A stretch of 22,478 nt of DNA from an uncultured Moheibacter sp. (GCA_937875605.1 CALLXZ010000313.1:1-22478); one strand, 5' to 3'; counted from the stretch's first letter, positions 7,375 to 13,111 are shown. Notes: a model not told the origin generated them from the sequence alone. Numbers and translations: made by a program.

Positions 7375-8142
7375 ATGAAAAAACCATTTAAATTTAACTA
7401 TCTTGTTATAATTATAAGCGTTTTAATCTTTTCTTGTAAAAAAGAAGAAAAAAATAACCTTGTAGAACTAAAGATTAATTCAAATTATAAACAAAAGGGA
7501 GCGGTTTTGTTTCAGTTAGAAATAAAAAATAATAGTGAAAATAAAATATATTTCCCAATTCTTACAAGAGAAATGAATATTCCTTATCATAATATAAGAC
7601 CTCAAGAAACTCAAAAATTGGAAGGTCTATTTTATCAAGGATTTATGTTTTTGGTGTACGATTCAAAAGGGAATATTATTCCAGCAACCTATGGTGATTC
7701 TGGAAGCAATTATATAGACCTAAAAGATGATATAAGAAAATTTGATTCCATTGATTATTATTTTTCTCAAAATCATACTGAAAAACTTAGTACAAATGAA
7801 AGGGAATTTTTGCAAAATAAAAGACCTATTGAAGTCTTTAAGTACAATACAATAAAAAGTGAAAGTTTTTTTGTAGAAGCCAAGTCAAAAGTAATAATTA
7901 ACGCTAAGAGTCATTTAAACTATAGTTCTGTACAAGCTGGATTATTATTAGATGACTTATCTTTTTACTCAATTGATGAAATCAAAGAAGGGAATAAAAT
8001 TAGACTGGCTTTAAACATTGATAGTACTAATGTTAAGAAGAATCTGACAAAAGAATTTATAGATTCCTTACATCAAAATCACATCAAAATATTTCACGGT
8101 ACAATTTACAGTAATAAAGTGCCGTTGGAGTTTGAAAAATAA
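7375..8142 (+). CDS. Probable lipoprotein immunity protein for metallopeptidase tip 5
   Basis: 255 residues with a textbook lipoprotein leader (lipobox IFSC, then a lysine/glutamate-rich tether KKEEKNN). The body has no recognised domain. The C-terminus (DSTNVKKNLTKEFIDSLHQN, then FHGTIYSNKVPLEFEK) matches the proteins at 2485 and 5986 closely. In DNA the match is tightest over the last 60 bp. It follows its HExxH tip by 10 bp and is directly followed by the next truncated toxin module. The immunity role and periplasmic location are inferences from context and leader. Confidence 0.7.
   Translation: MKKPFKFNYLVIIISVLIFSCKKEEKNNLVELKINSNYKQKGAVLFQLEIKNNSENKIYFPILTREMNIPYHNIRPQETQKLEGLFYQGFMFLVYDSKGNIIPATYGDSGSNYIDLKDDIRKFDSIDYYFSQNHTEKLSTNEREFLQNKRPIEVFKYNTIKSESFFVEAKSKVIINAKSHLNYSSVQAGLLLDDLSFYSIDEIKEGNKIRLALNIDSTNVKKNLTKEFIDSLHQNHIKIFHGTIYSNKVPLEFEK
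8082..8139 (+). repeat. Immunity-gene 3'-end repeat, copy 3 (short)
   Basis: The segment from ACATCAAAATATTTCACGG to the stop matches 3040-3096 and 6601-6657 with only a few changes. Upstream of it the three immunity genes diverge. The Rhs linker of the next cassette begins within about 14 bp. Confidence 0.65.
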
Positions 8143-8152
8143 GAGTACGAAG

Positions 8153-8971
8153 ATGCACGGCTTCACACAAGGAGTAATTACCGGGATTTCAGGTGGTGAT
8201 TTTTACCAAGGGTTTTGGAGTGCGGCAGTGAGTAGTGTGGTCAGTAGTGCTGTACAGTTAAGTGGTCCATCATTTCTGGGAGGAGGCGAGTGGGATTTTT
8301 ATGCCAGTAAGGATTTTCAGACAGTTTTGTTTGGAACGGTAAGCGGTGGTCTCTCCGCAGAGCTCACAGGCGGTAACTTCTGGCAGGGGGCAGCGACGGG
8401 GCTTACAGTTTCAGGGTTAAACCATGTGGCGCATAGAGAAAATGCTCCTGATAATGGTTATGAAAGAGATGGAAATGGTGGTTATAGGAAAATAAATAAT
8501 AATGGTGGTGACGAGACAGATTATTTGTATGAGAATGGACAGATTGTTGAATCAAGAAAAGTTGTACAGACTGCCCATGAAATGGAAAGAAGAACATATG
8601 GTATAAAGCCTCCTGATTCTTATAATTTAATTGACCCTACAGGAGATATTGTCTACGGAATTTTTGGTGGCGGATTAGAATTGAAAGCAGGTTGGGGACT
8701 TTTGAAGTTTGGAACAACGAGAGTTTTAAAATCTGCTGTAGGGGAAAGAGTTGCATTAGGTGCATCAAAATTTACTCTAAAATCTTCTGTATATTTTAAA
8801 GGTTTATTAAATGGAAATCATAGCATAAATATATTTGGAATAAAATCGTTACCTACATTATATGGTTCAGCGTCTGGTTGGGCAACATTTTTTGGTAGAA
8901 ATACACCGGTATTAGGAGGAATTATAATGTTTGATGGAGGAAGAAGAATGTATAATTCTGTTTTTAAATAA
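8153..8971 (+). CDS. Orphan toxin tip 6: unrecognised glycine-rich tip
   Basis: Starts at ATG of MHGFTQGVITGISGG, the same truncation point as the cassette at 1718; an in-frame TTG at 8132 overlaps the previous gene. The linker includes a divergent segment (QLSGPSFLGGGEWDFYASKDF) before GTVSGGLSAELTGGNFW...LNHVAHR. Next comes a pre-toxin stretch seen in other Rhs proteins (GYERDGNGGYRKINNNGG, TDYLYENGQIVES), then a ~130-residue tip rich in glycine and hydrophobic residues (GIFGGGLELKAGWGLLKFG, ending GGRRMYNSVFK). I recognise no catalytic motif. Its partner at 8976 is a cytosolic-type DUF1493-like protein, unlike the exported partners elsewhere, so this toxin may act in the cytoplasm. A membrane-active mode is also possible. 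Confidence 0.65.
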   Translation: MHGFTQGVITGISGGDFYQGFWSAAVSSVVSSAVQLSGPSFLGGGEWDFYASKDFQTVLFGTVSGGLSAELTGGNFWQGAATGLTVSGLNHVAHRENAPDNGYERDGNGGYRKINNNGGDETDYLYENGQIVESRKVVQTAHEMERRTYGIKPPDSYNLIDPTGDIVYGIFGGGLELKAGWGLLKFGTTRVLKSAVGERVALGASKFTLKSSVYFKGLLNGNHSINIFGIKSLPTLYGSASGWATFFGRNTPVLGGIIMFDGGRRMYNSVFK

Positions 8972-8975
8972 ATAT

Positions 8976-9281
8976 ATGGAAGAAAAAGTCTTAAAATATT
9001 TTTCTCATTGGTTTCGAAAACCCACACCTGAATTAATCCTTAATAAAAAAATAATCGGTAATGATGTTGATGAGATATTAATTGTTTTTTTTATAGAATT
9101 TGAAATTGATTATAAAACATTTGAATTTGAAAAATATTTTGAAGAAGAAAGAGATTTAAGTGATTTATTTAAAATGCTATTTTTTCGAGAAAAGAAAAAA
9201 TATCCCTTGCTCACAATAAAACACCTTATAAAAGTAGCGGAAAAAGGCGAATGGTTTGATCCTGAAGATATTGAAAAATAA
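8976..9281 (+). CDS. DUF1493-like probable immunity protein for tip 6
   Basis: 101 residues, starting at ATG 8976, 4 bp after the toxin stop. There is no signal peptide or membrane segment, so it is cytosolic. The order of features (DVDEILIVFFIEFEIDYKTF, EKYFEEE, then LTIKHLIKVAEKGEWFDPE) resembles DUF1493 (PF07377) proteins, small acidic proteins of unknown biochemical role. In this setting it is the expected immunity partner of tip 6. The earlier in-frame ATG at 8931 lies inside the toxin gene and is less likely. Its 3' end overlaps the nominal start of the next toxin frame by 26 bp. Family assignment is from pattern memory and is moderately secure. Confidence 0.7.
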   Translation: MEEKVLKYFSHWFRKPTPELILNKKIIGNDVDEILIVFFIEFEIDYKTFEFEKYFEEERDLSDLFKMLFFREKKKYPLLTIKHLIKVAEKGEWFDPEDIEK

Positions 9282-9885
9282 TTTCGGCGAGGAAAGAAAT
9301 GGTTTAAGCGCAGAATTTACGGGTGGAAACTTCTGGCAGGGTGCAGCGACGGGATTAACTGTATCTTGGTTAAACCATACTTGGCATCAGCATATTGATC
9401 CTAAGAAATATACTATAGCTGCTTTAGCTGATACAGAGGGGGCGAACGGGGCTGGACATCAAGCTTATGCAGGAGACCACCCTGATGGTACGACAAAATA
9501 TGTATCAAAGGACGGCGTAAAAGATTTAAATGGGGATGGAAAACGTGATAATGGTGGTGTATATGGAGAGTCTGCATATACAATTAAGGGAGATTTTTCT
9601 AGTATGCAAGATGTTCTTAATGCTTATCCTGAATATGATAGTTATGTAACGTTTAAGGTAACAGGAAGCCAAGCTAGAATGGCATATAATGCTGCCGTTA
9701 CATCTGCCAAATCTTATTACCTCTTGGTCGGAGCCAGTTGTGTAGATGTAGTTTCCGTTGCTTTAAATGCCGCATTTTGGAAAGATCCTACAATTTATTT
9801 TCATCGGGAAAGTTCTATCCCAAATGTTCGGTTTATTCAATATAACGAAATATATTACTTCCATTCTCCAACTTATAATAAATAG
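9256..9885 (+). CDS. Orphan toxin tip 7: probable permuted NlpC/P60-like cysteine hydrolase
   Basis: Begins at an ATG inside the end of the preceding gene, in another frame. The conserved module is the shortest of all: FGEERNGLSAEFTGGNFW...LTVSWLNH, where FG and GLSAE match other copies but the four residues between (normally TVSG) differ. The tip shows GAGHQAYAG with His68, a YVSKDG strand, and a late cysteine in YYLLVGASCVDVVSVALN (Cys162). A histidine-first, cysteine-last order is typical of circularly permuted NlpC/P60-type (papain-fold) hydrolases, some of which cut peptidoglycan peptides or lipids. The substrate here is unknown. Its lipoprotein immunity gene follows after 4 bp and fits an envelope target. 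As an orphan fragment it may be silent. Confidence 0.65.
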   Translation: MILKILKNNFGEERNGLSAEFTGGNFWQGAATGLTVSWLNHTWHQHIDPKKYTIAALADTEGANGAGHQAYAGDHPDGTTKYVSKDGVKDLNGDGKRDNGGVYGESAYTIKGDFSSMQDVLNAYPEYDSYVTFKVTGSQARMAYNAAVTSAKSYYLLVGASCVDVVSVALNAAFWKDPTIYFHRESSIPNVRFIQYNEIYYFHSPTYNK

Positions 9886-9889
9886 TGCT

Positions 9890-10396
9890 ATGAAATATTT
9901 AATAAAAACTTTTATCCTTTTTACAGGATCGTTATTATTTAGCTGTAATGGATTTGTTAAGACAGGCGTGCCACAATCAAGTACAAATATTGAAGTTTCT
10001 ATGTCTAAAGAAGTGTTTATTTGCCAGTATATACCTAATGATAAATTAGTAGAAATAGGTAATGATAAATATAGAATAGATGAGACTTGGATTGAATATC
10101 GTTGGTCGTACATAAATGCTGAAGAAATAGAAATAAAAAAGGATTTTCGGAATTTTTATATAAGAGCATTTAACTTGCAGACAAAAAAATATGACTTTGA
10201 GTTTTCGCCCGAAGATAGCTTTTTTTCAAAAATGGAAGTTTTGAAGCCATTGGCATTAAAAAATAATTCATTTGGGTATAATGGAGGGAAATTAGATATA
10301 ATGTTAAATAAAGAAGACTCTATTCCTGAAGAAATAAAGATTCGATTTAAAGGTAGTGAAGGTGTGAAAACAATTATTTTCACAAAAACACAATAA
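9890..10396 (+). CDS. Probable lipoprotein immunity protein for tip 7
   Basis: 168 residues from the ATG at 9890. An upstream in-frame ATG at 9767 lies within the toxin gene and would bury the leader. The leader MKYLIKTFILFTGSLLFSC has a canonical lipobox (LFSC), placing the protein on the periplasmic side of a membrane. The mature part is charged, has no recognised domain, and shares nothing obvious with the other immunity proteins, consistent with its different tip. The gene starts 4 bp after the toxin stop and is followed by a 285-bp spacer carrying the 132-bp repeat. The immunity role is inferred. Confidence 0.65.
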   Translation: MKYLIKTFILFTGSLLFSCNGFVKTGVPQSSTNIEVSMSKEVFICQYIPNDKLVEIGNDKYRIDETWIEYRWSYINAEEIEIKKDFRNFYIRAFNLQTKKYDFEFSPEDSFFSKMEVLKPLALKNNSFGYNGGKLDIMLNKEDSIPEEIKIRFKGSEGVKTIIFTKTQ

Positions 10397-10441
10397 GTAG
10401 GTAATGTTTCACAAATGTTGCTATAATAAACTAAAAAGAAA

Positions 10442-10609
10442 ATGAATTTGATTTTCAGCGAATTAGAAAATAAAAGGAAAGAAAAACGAGGTAAATCAAA
10501 GATTGTTTTATTGATTTTTGGTTCTTTAAACCGCCCGGAAACAGATTTTTCTCCATCTAGTGTTACAGATGTGTTGATGAAGAAAAGATGTAGAGTATAT
10601 TTCGTTTGA
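10442..10609 (+). pseudogene. Small in-frame relic containing the 132-bp repeat
   Basis: An ATG at 10442 opens a 55-codon frame (MNLIFSELENKRKEKRGK... to CRVYFV) ending at 10609. Codons 3 to 46 match the repeat at 1546-1677 without gaps and without stops in either copy, and several differences fall at third codon positions. This suggests that both derive from coding sequence. I recognise no family, and there is no clear ribosome-binding site. It could be the tail of a lost gene, possibly an earlier immunity gene, or a genuine small protein. The opposite strand is also open across it, so strand is not certain. Confidence 0.35.
10448..10579 (+). repeat. 132-bp inter-cassette repeat, copy 2
   Basis: Partner of 1546-1677 (25 mismatches in 132, no gaps). 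Both copies lie in spacers between an immunity gene and the next Rhs fragment, and both are close to an AT-rich hairpin and a CGTTCTTTGAA motif, though in a different order. Confidence 0.6.
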
Positions 10610-10623
10610 TTGATAAAAAATCC

Positions 10624-10655
10624 TATCTTTAAAAAAGATAAAAACGTTCTTTGAA
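10624..10655. repeat. AT-rich hairpin plus CGTTCTTTGAA junction motif
   Basis: TATCTTT (10624-10630) and AAAGATA (10634-10640) form a perfect 7-bp stem with an AAA loop. CGTTCTTTGAA follows at 10645-10655. The same pair of elements occurs at 1437-1480. CGTTCTTTAAA also lies at 4991-5001, 6 bp after immunity gene 3. Each copy is just upstream of the point where Rhs homology resumes. Confidence 0.45.
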
Positions 10656-10681
10656 AGGTTAAGATTGTTAACATCATCCAC

Positions 10682-11902
10682 ATGAACGGGCGTATCTATG
10701 ACCCGGTTTTGAAAGGTTTTATGAGCCCGGATAACTTTATCCACGAGGGCTCGCAGGGAATGAACCGATATGCCTACTGTATGAATAACCCGCTTATGTA
10801 CACCGACCCGAGCGGAGAAGAACCTGTAACAATAGGCTTAGGATTAGCTGTAGCTATAGGAGCTGCCATAGCGGCAACCTCCTATACCATCTATGCGCTT
10901 GCCACCACCTGGGATAACTTCAGCTGGGGCGGTCTGCTGAAATCTACACTGATAGGAGCGGTAAGCGGAGTAGCATCCTTTGGGGTAGGTCAACTTGCTT
11001 CCCAAATGTTTACGGGAATATGTGCAAGCACTTCCACCCTCACAGCCAGTCAGGTATCATGGATAGTCGCAGCACCTCAGGCAGTAATGCATGGTATCTC
11101 TCAGGGATTTATAGCCGGAATAAGCGGAGGTGATCTGGGGCAGGCATTCTTCAGTGGTATGATAAGCAGTGGCGTAAGTTCCGTAGTACAAATGGGAGGT
11201 AGCTCTTTTATGGGAAATGGTGATGCGGCTACTCTTCTTTTCGGCACAGTTTCTGGTGGACTATCAGCAGAACTTACGGGAGGGAACTTCTGGGAAGGAG
11301 CGGCTATTGGACTTACAGTAAGTGGACTCAATCATTTGATGCATAAAATAAATACGTCAGTACAAAATGGTAAACGGATTGTAGCCGGAATTTATGGTGC
11401 AGGTGGTAGTGATGCCGGAGGAAATCCAAGATTTGAACAAATCGTAAAAGATAGAGGAGGTGAAATGTTTACTAGTTCTTGGGGAGGAGGAGACCAAGAA
11501 ATTATTGATTACCTAGCAGAAGGCTACAATAATGGTAAAAATATTGAAATATTTGGTTATAGTAGAGGGGGCAATGCTGCTGTAAGAGTAACTAATGCAT
11601 TAGGTGCAATGGGTATAGATGTATCATTGTTAGTTACCTTTGACCCACATAGCTTAGATGGTGGCTCATTTCAACTTTTATATAATAACGTTGGTTCTGC
11701 TATGAATTTTTATCAGCAAAATATTCAGACCAGTATTTTTGGAGATAATCCTTATATTGGACAGGCTGTATATTCAAATTATATTAACGTCAAAAATCAT
11801 AATTTTAATGGAACTGTTTTTCCTAATAGTACAATAAATGTTGGACATATAAATATTATACGTTATGTAAGGCAACATTATAATTATGGTTTCTTAAAAT
11901 AG
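10682..11902 (+). CDS. Rhs C-terminal fragment with alpha/beta-hydrolase (lipase-like) toxin tip (tip 8)
   Basis: Starts at the ATG of MNGRIYDPVLKGFMSPDNF; homology to the Rhs core reaches only a few codons further up (VNIIHM), so this is an orphan fragment with a plausible start. Order: Rhs core end (NRYAYCMNNPLMYTDPSGE, ~25-45), hydrophobic linker, GGNFW...LNHLMHK (to ~222), then the tip. The tip has a nucleophile elbow GYSRGG with Ser294, a following acid in VTFDPH (Asp321) and a late histidine in NVGHINI (His389). This is a full Ser-Asp-His set in alpha/beta-hydrolase order. A lipase, phospholipase or esterase toxin is the likely reading; the substrate is unknown. Its membrane-anchored partner starts 5 bp after the stop, consistent with action at a membrane or in the periplasm. 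Confidence 0.75.
   Translation: MNGRIYDPVLKGFMSPDNFIHEGSQGMNRYAYCMNNPLMYTDPSGEEPVTIGLGLAVAIGAAIAATSYTIYALATTWDNFSWGGLLKSTLIGAVSGVASFGVGQLASQMFTGICASTSTLTASQVSWIVAAPQAVMHGISQGFIAGISGGDLGQAFFSGMISSGVSSVVQMGGSSFMGNGDAATLLFGTVSGGLSAELTGGNFWEGAAIGLTVSGLNHLMHKINTSVQNGKRIVAGIYGAGGSDAGGNPRFEQIVKDRGGEMFTSSWGGGDQEIIDYLAEGYNNGKNIEIFGYSRGGNAAVRVTNALGAMGIDVSLLVTFDPHSLDGGSFQLLYNNVGSAMNFYQQNIQTSIFGDNPYIGQAVYSNYINVKNHNFNGTVFPNSTINVGHINIIRYVRQHYNYGFLK
10907..11347 (+). repeat. Conserved Rhs linker module, copy H
   Basis: Gapless near-identical match to 3397-3837 and 5041-5481. The last ~90 bp (from the TVSGG codons on) diverge more than the rest at synonymous sites, as if this part had a separate recombination history. 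Confidence 0.85.
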
Positions 11903-11907
11903 AATAG

Positions 11908-12297
11908 ATGAAAACATCATTATTAAAAATATTATCAGGAATATTCCTTTTCGCTATTTTGGTGTGGATTTTTTACAACTCACTTAATATCAATGAAGAG
12001 AAATCCACTGTAATTGTCAAGATAATTGACAATGAAACAGAAAACCCATTAACGGGAATTAATATTATTGTTAGCGAAGAAAGAACTCCGTTCAAAATAC
12101 CTCTTCCGGGAGTAATTATGAAAGAATATCATATAATTTATAATGTTAAATCGGACAGTTTAGGAATGGCTAAATTTACAATGAAGAAAGGAAATAAATA
12201 TTTAATTGAATTTGAAAATAAAACAAAAAACAAATACAACTCCATTGAAATCAATAGCATTAAATTAGATAATGACACAATCCTTGAGAAAATGTAA
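11908..12297 (+). CDS. Membrane-anchored probable immunity protein for the hydrolase tip
   Basis: 129 residues. An N-terminal hydrophobic segment (about 5-27, LLKILSGIFLFAILVWIFY) has no lipobox or obvious cleavage site and is probably a signal anchor with the rest in the periplasm. The remainder (VIVKIIDNETENPLTGINII, SDSLGMAKFTMKKGNKYLIE) resembles the small beta-sandwich of carboxypeptidase-regulatory-like domains: a VxDxxTxxPLxGxxI strand pattern and a GxxxFxxxxGxxY turn. It starts 5 bp after the hydrolase tip. The immunity role is inferred from position; the fold call is moderately supported. It is the last intact gene of the island. Confidence 0.6.
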   Translation: MKTSLLKILSGIFLFAILVWIFYNSLNINEEKSTVIVKIIDNETENPLTGINIIVSEERTPFKIPLPGVIMKEYHIIYNVKSDSLGMAKFTMKKGNKYLIEFENKTKNKYNSIEINSIKLDNDTILEKM

Positions 12298-12402
12298 AAA
12301 ACGGAGGTAATTTATCAAACATGTTGATTTAACACACTACAGAAAAATTAAAATCTGACTATCAGCAATTTGAAGTTTATAAAATACAGAATGAAAGACA
12401 AC
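12298..12402. other. Spacer after the last cassette, with degenerate repeat traces
   Basis: The segment TCAAACATGTTGAT (about 12315-12328) resembles CCAAACATGTTGAT (about 1507-1520) and CACAAATGTTG (about 10410-10420). The following CTATCAGCAATTTGAAG loosely tracks the start of the 132-bp repeat. It may be a third, strongly decayed copy. There is no gene. Confidence 0.35.
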
Positions 12403-12636
12403 CTTCGGGAGAAGCATTAATGGAGGCTGGCGCTTATATGTGGAACTATAAACAGGACACAACATGGTTCGGTTTATTTCAAAAAAGTTTGGATTCACAA
12501 ATGTTACACTTAAAAACTATTGGTAAATGATGAAAAAATAATGTTATGAAGGTAATAAATTGTTTAAATACACATATAAAAAGTACTTTTTCAGAAACGA
12601 AGAAATATTTGCCCATAGGAATTACGATATTAATTG
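12403..12636 (+). pseudogene. Truncated duplicate of the tip 4 / immunity junction
   Basis: 234 bp align without gaps to 5843-6076, with 11 mismatches by hand count (about 95% identity). The copy covers the end of the metallopeptidase tip from SGEALMEA onward (its Asp after MEA is Gly here), the stop at 12528-12530, and the first ~30 codons of the immunity gene (ATG 12546). It has no HExxH part and no 5' module. The match ends at base 12636, where the IS-like sequence starts. Neither gene can be functional. It records a past duplication of this cassette and its later destruction. Confidence 0.85.
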
Positions 12637-12724
12637 GGTAGTGTATCAAAATTAGTGATGGTGTAAAAATTAAAACGCAACTAACTAAAAATAAGAGCAC
12701 TTAAGACAAAAAACATAGATAATT

Positions 12725-12754
12725 AAGAGCAGGTAAATCCTGCTCTTATCATTT
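12725..12754. terminator. Hairpin with T-run inside the IS remnant
   Basis: AAGAGCAGG (12725-12733) and CCTGCTCTT (12739-12747) form a perfect 9-bp stem with a TAAAT loop, followed by ATCATTTTTG. Placed between IS end and transposase start, it would block read-through into the transposase, a known arrangement in insertion sequences. It also ends any transcript from the toxin island. Confidence 0.6.
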
Positions 12755-12780
12755 TTGATACCCTTAAACCTTCTAAAATC

Positions 12781-12997
12781 ATGAAATATCAGACCAAGTG
12801 TTTCAGAGTTAGTGATGCAAAAATTTGTCCGCATTGTAAAAATCCTAAAATCGTCAAGAATGGTAATACTAAAGAGTAAAAAGCAGCAATATTTATGCAA
12901 ATCATGTGGCAAAAGATTTTTGGAATACTACACTTATTTCGACAACCCCTTGTCCAACAATTACATAATCAAGCATTACATTCAGATTTTTTCATGA
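12781..12997 (+). pseudogene. Frameshifted IS1-type (InsA-like) transposase N-terminus
   Basis: From ATG 12781 the frame reads MKYQTKCFRVSDAKICPHCK, then NPKIVKNGNTKE and stops at 12877-12879. The continuation lies in the +1 frame from about 12881: KQQYLCKSCGKRFLEYYTYF, ending at the TGA at 12995-12997. Joined, this is the zinc-ribbon start (CPHC...CKSC) and GKRF motif of IS1-family InsA-type proteins. The catalytic part is missing. It is inactive by both frameshift and truncation. The family call rests on the zinc-ribbon pattern, so a related IS family with the same N-terminus is possible. Confidence 0.7.
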
Positions 12998-13039
12998 AAC
13001 TCCAAATTTTCTTCAAAATTATCTATATTTGAATTGAGA

Positions 13040-13111
13040 AACTGTTTAAAATACAAATTAATCCATTTTTAACCTACTCCTCATAATTTGATTTGAATAA
13101 ATTAAACAGTT
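13040..13111. repeat. 10-bp perfect inverted repeat upstream of the secreted protease
   Basis: AACTGTTTAA (13040-13049) is the exact reverse complement of TTAAACAGTT (13102-13111). The 52-bp interval is AT-rich and non-coding. The repeat ends 31 bp before the protease start. It may be an operator, or the trimmed ends of a small mobile element next to the IS scar. Confidence 0.4.

Larger units (their letters stand above)
12637..12997 (+). mobile_element. IS1-like insertion sequence remnant
   Basis: The left boundary is set by the loss of homology to 6076; the sequence there begins GGTAGTGTATCAAAA. A second outward motif, TTTTTGATAC (about 12752-12761), is the reverse complement of GTATCAAAA (12643-12651). 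The element contains a strong hairpin (12725-12747) ahead of a broken transposase frame that starts at 12781. No right end and no target duplication were found, so the element is truncated near 13000. Confidence 0.6.

Noticed and set aside
1370..10681. Integron-like cassette system with attC-type hairpins
   Set aside because: The hairpins at 1437 and 10624 are AT-rich, occur at only two of the junctions and lack attC core sites; no integrase gene is present.
10156..10744. Minus-strand frame covering the 10448 repeat
   Set aside because: It runs through the end of a lipoprotein immunity gene and the start of the next Rhs fragment, and its only cross-copy support is the repeat, which is also open on the + strand. 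The strand of the repeat itself is left open.
12637..12762. A separate MITE bounded by GTATCAAAA and TTTTGATAC
   Set aside because: The short inverted match exists, but the transposase start just after it and the boundary at 12637 fit the end region of one IS better.
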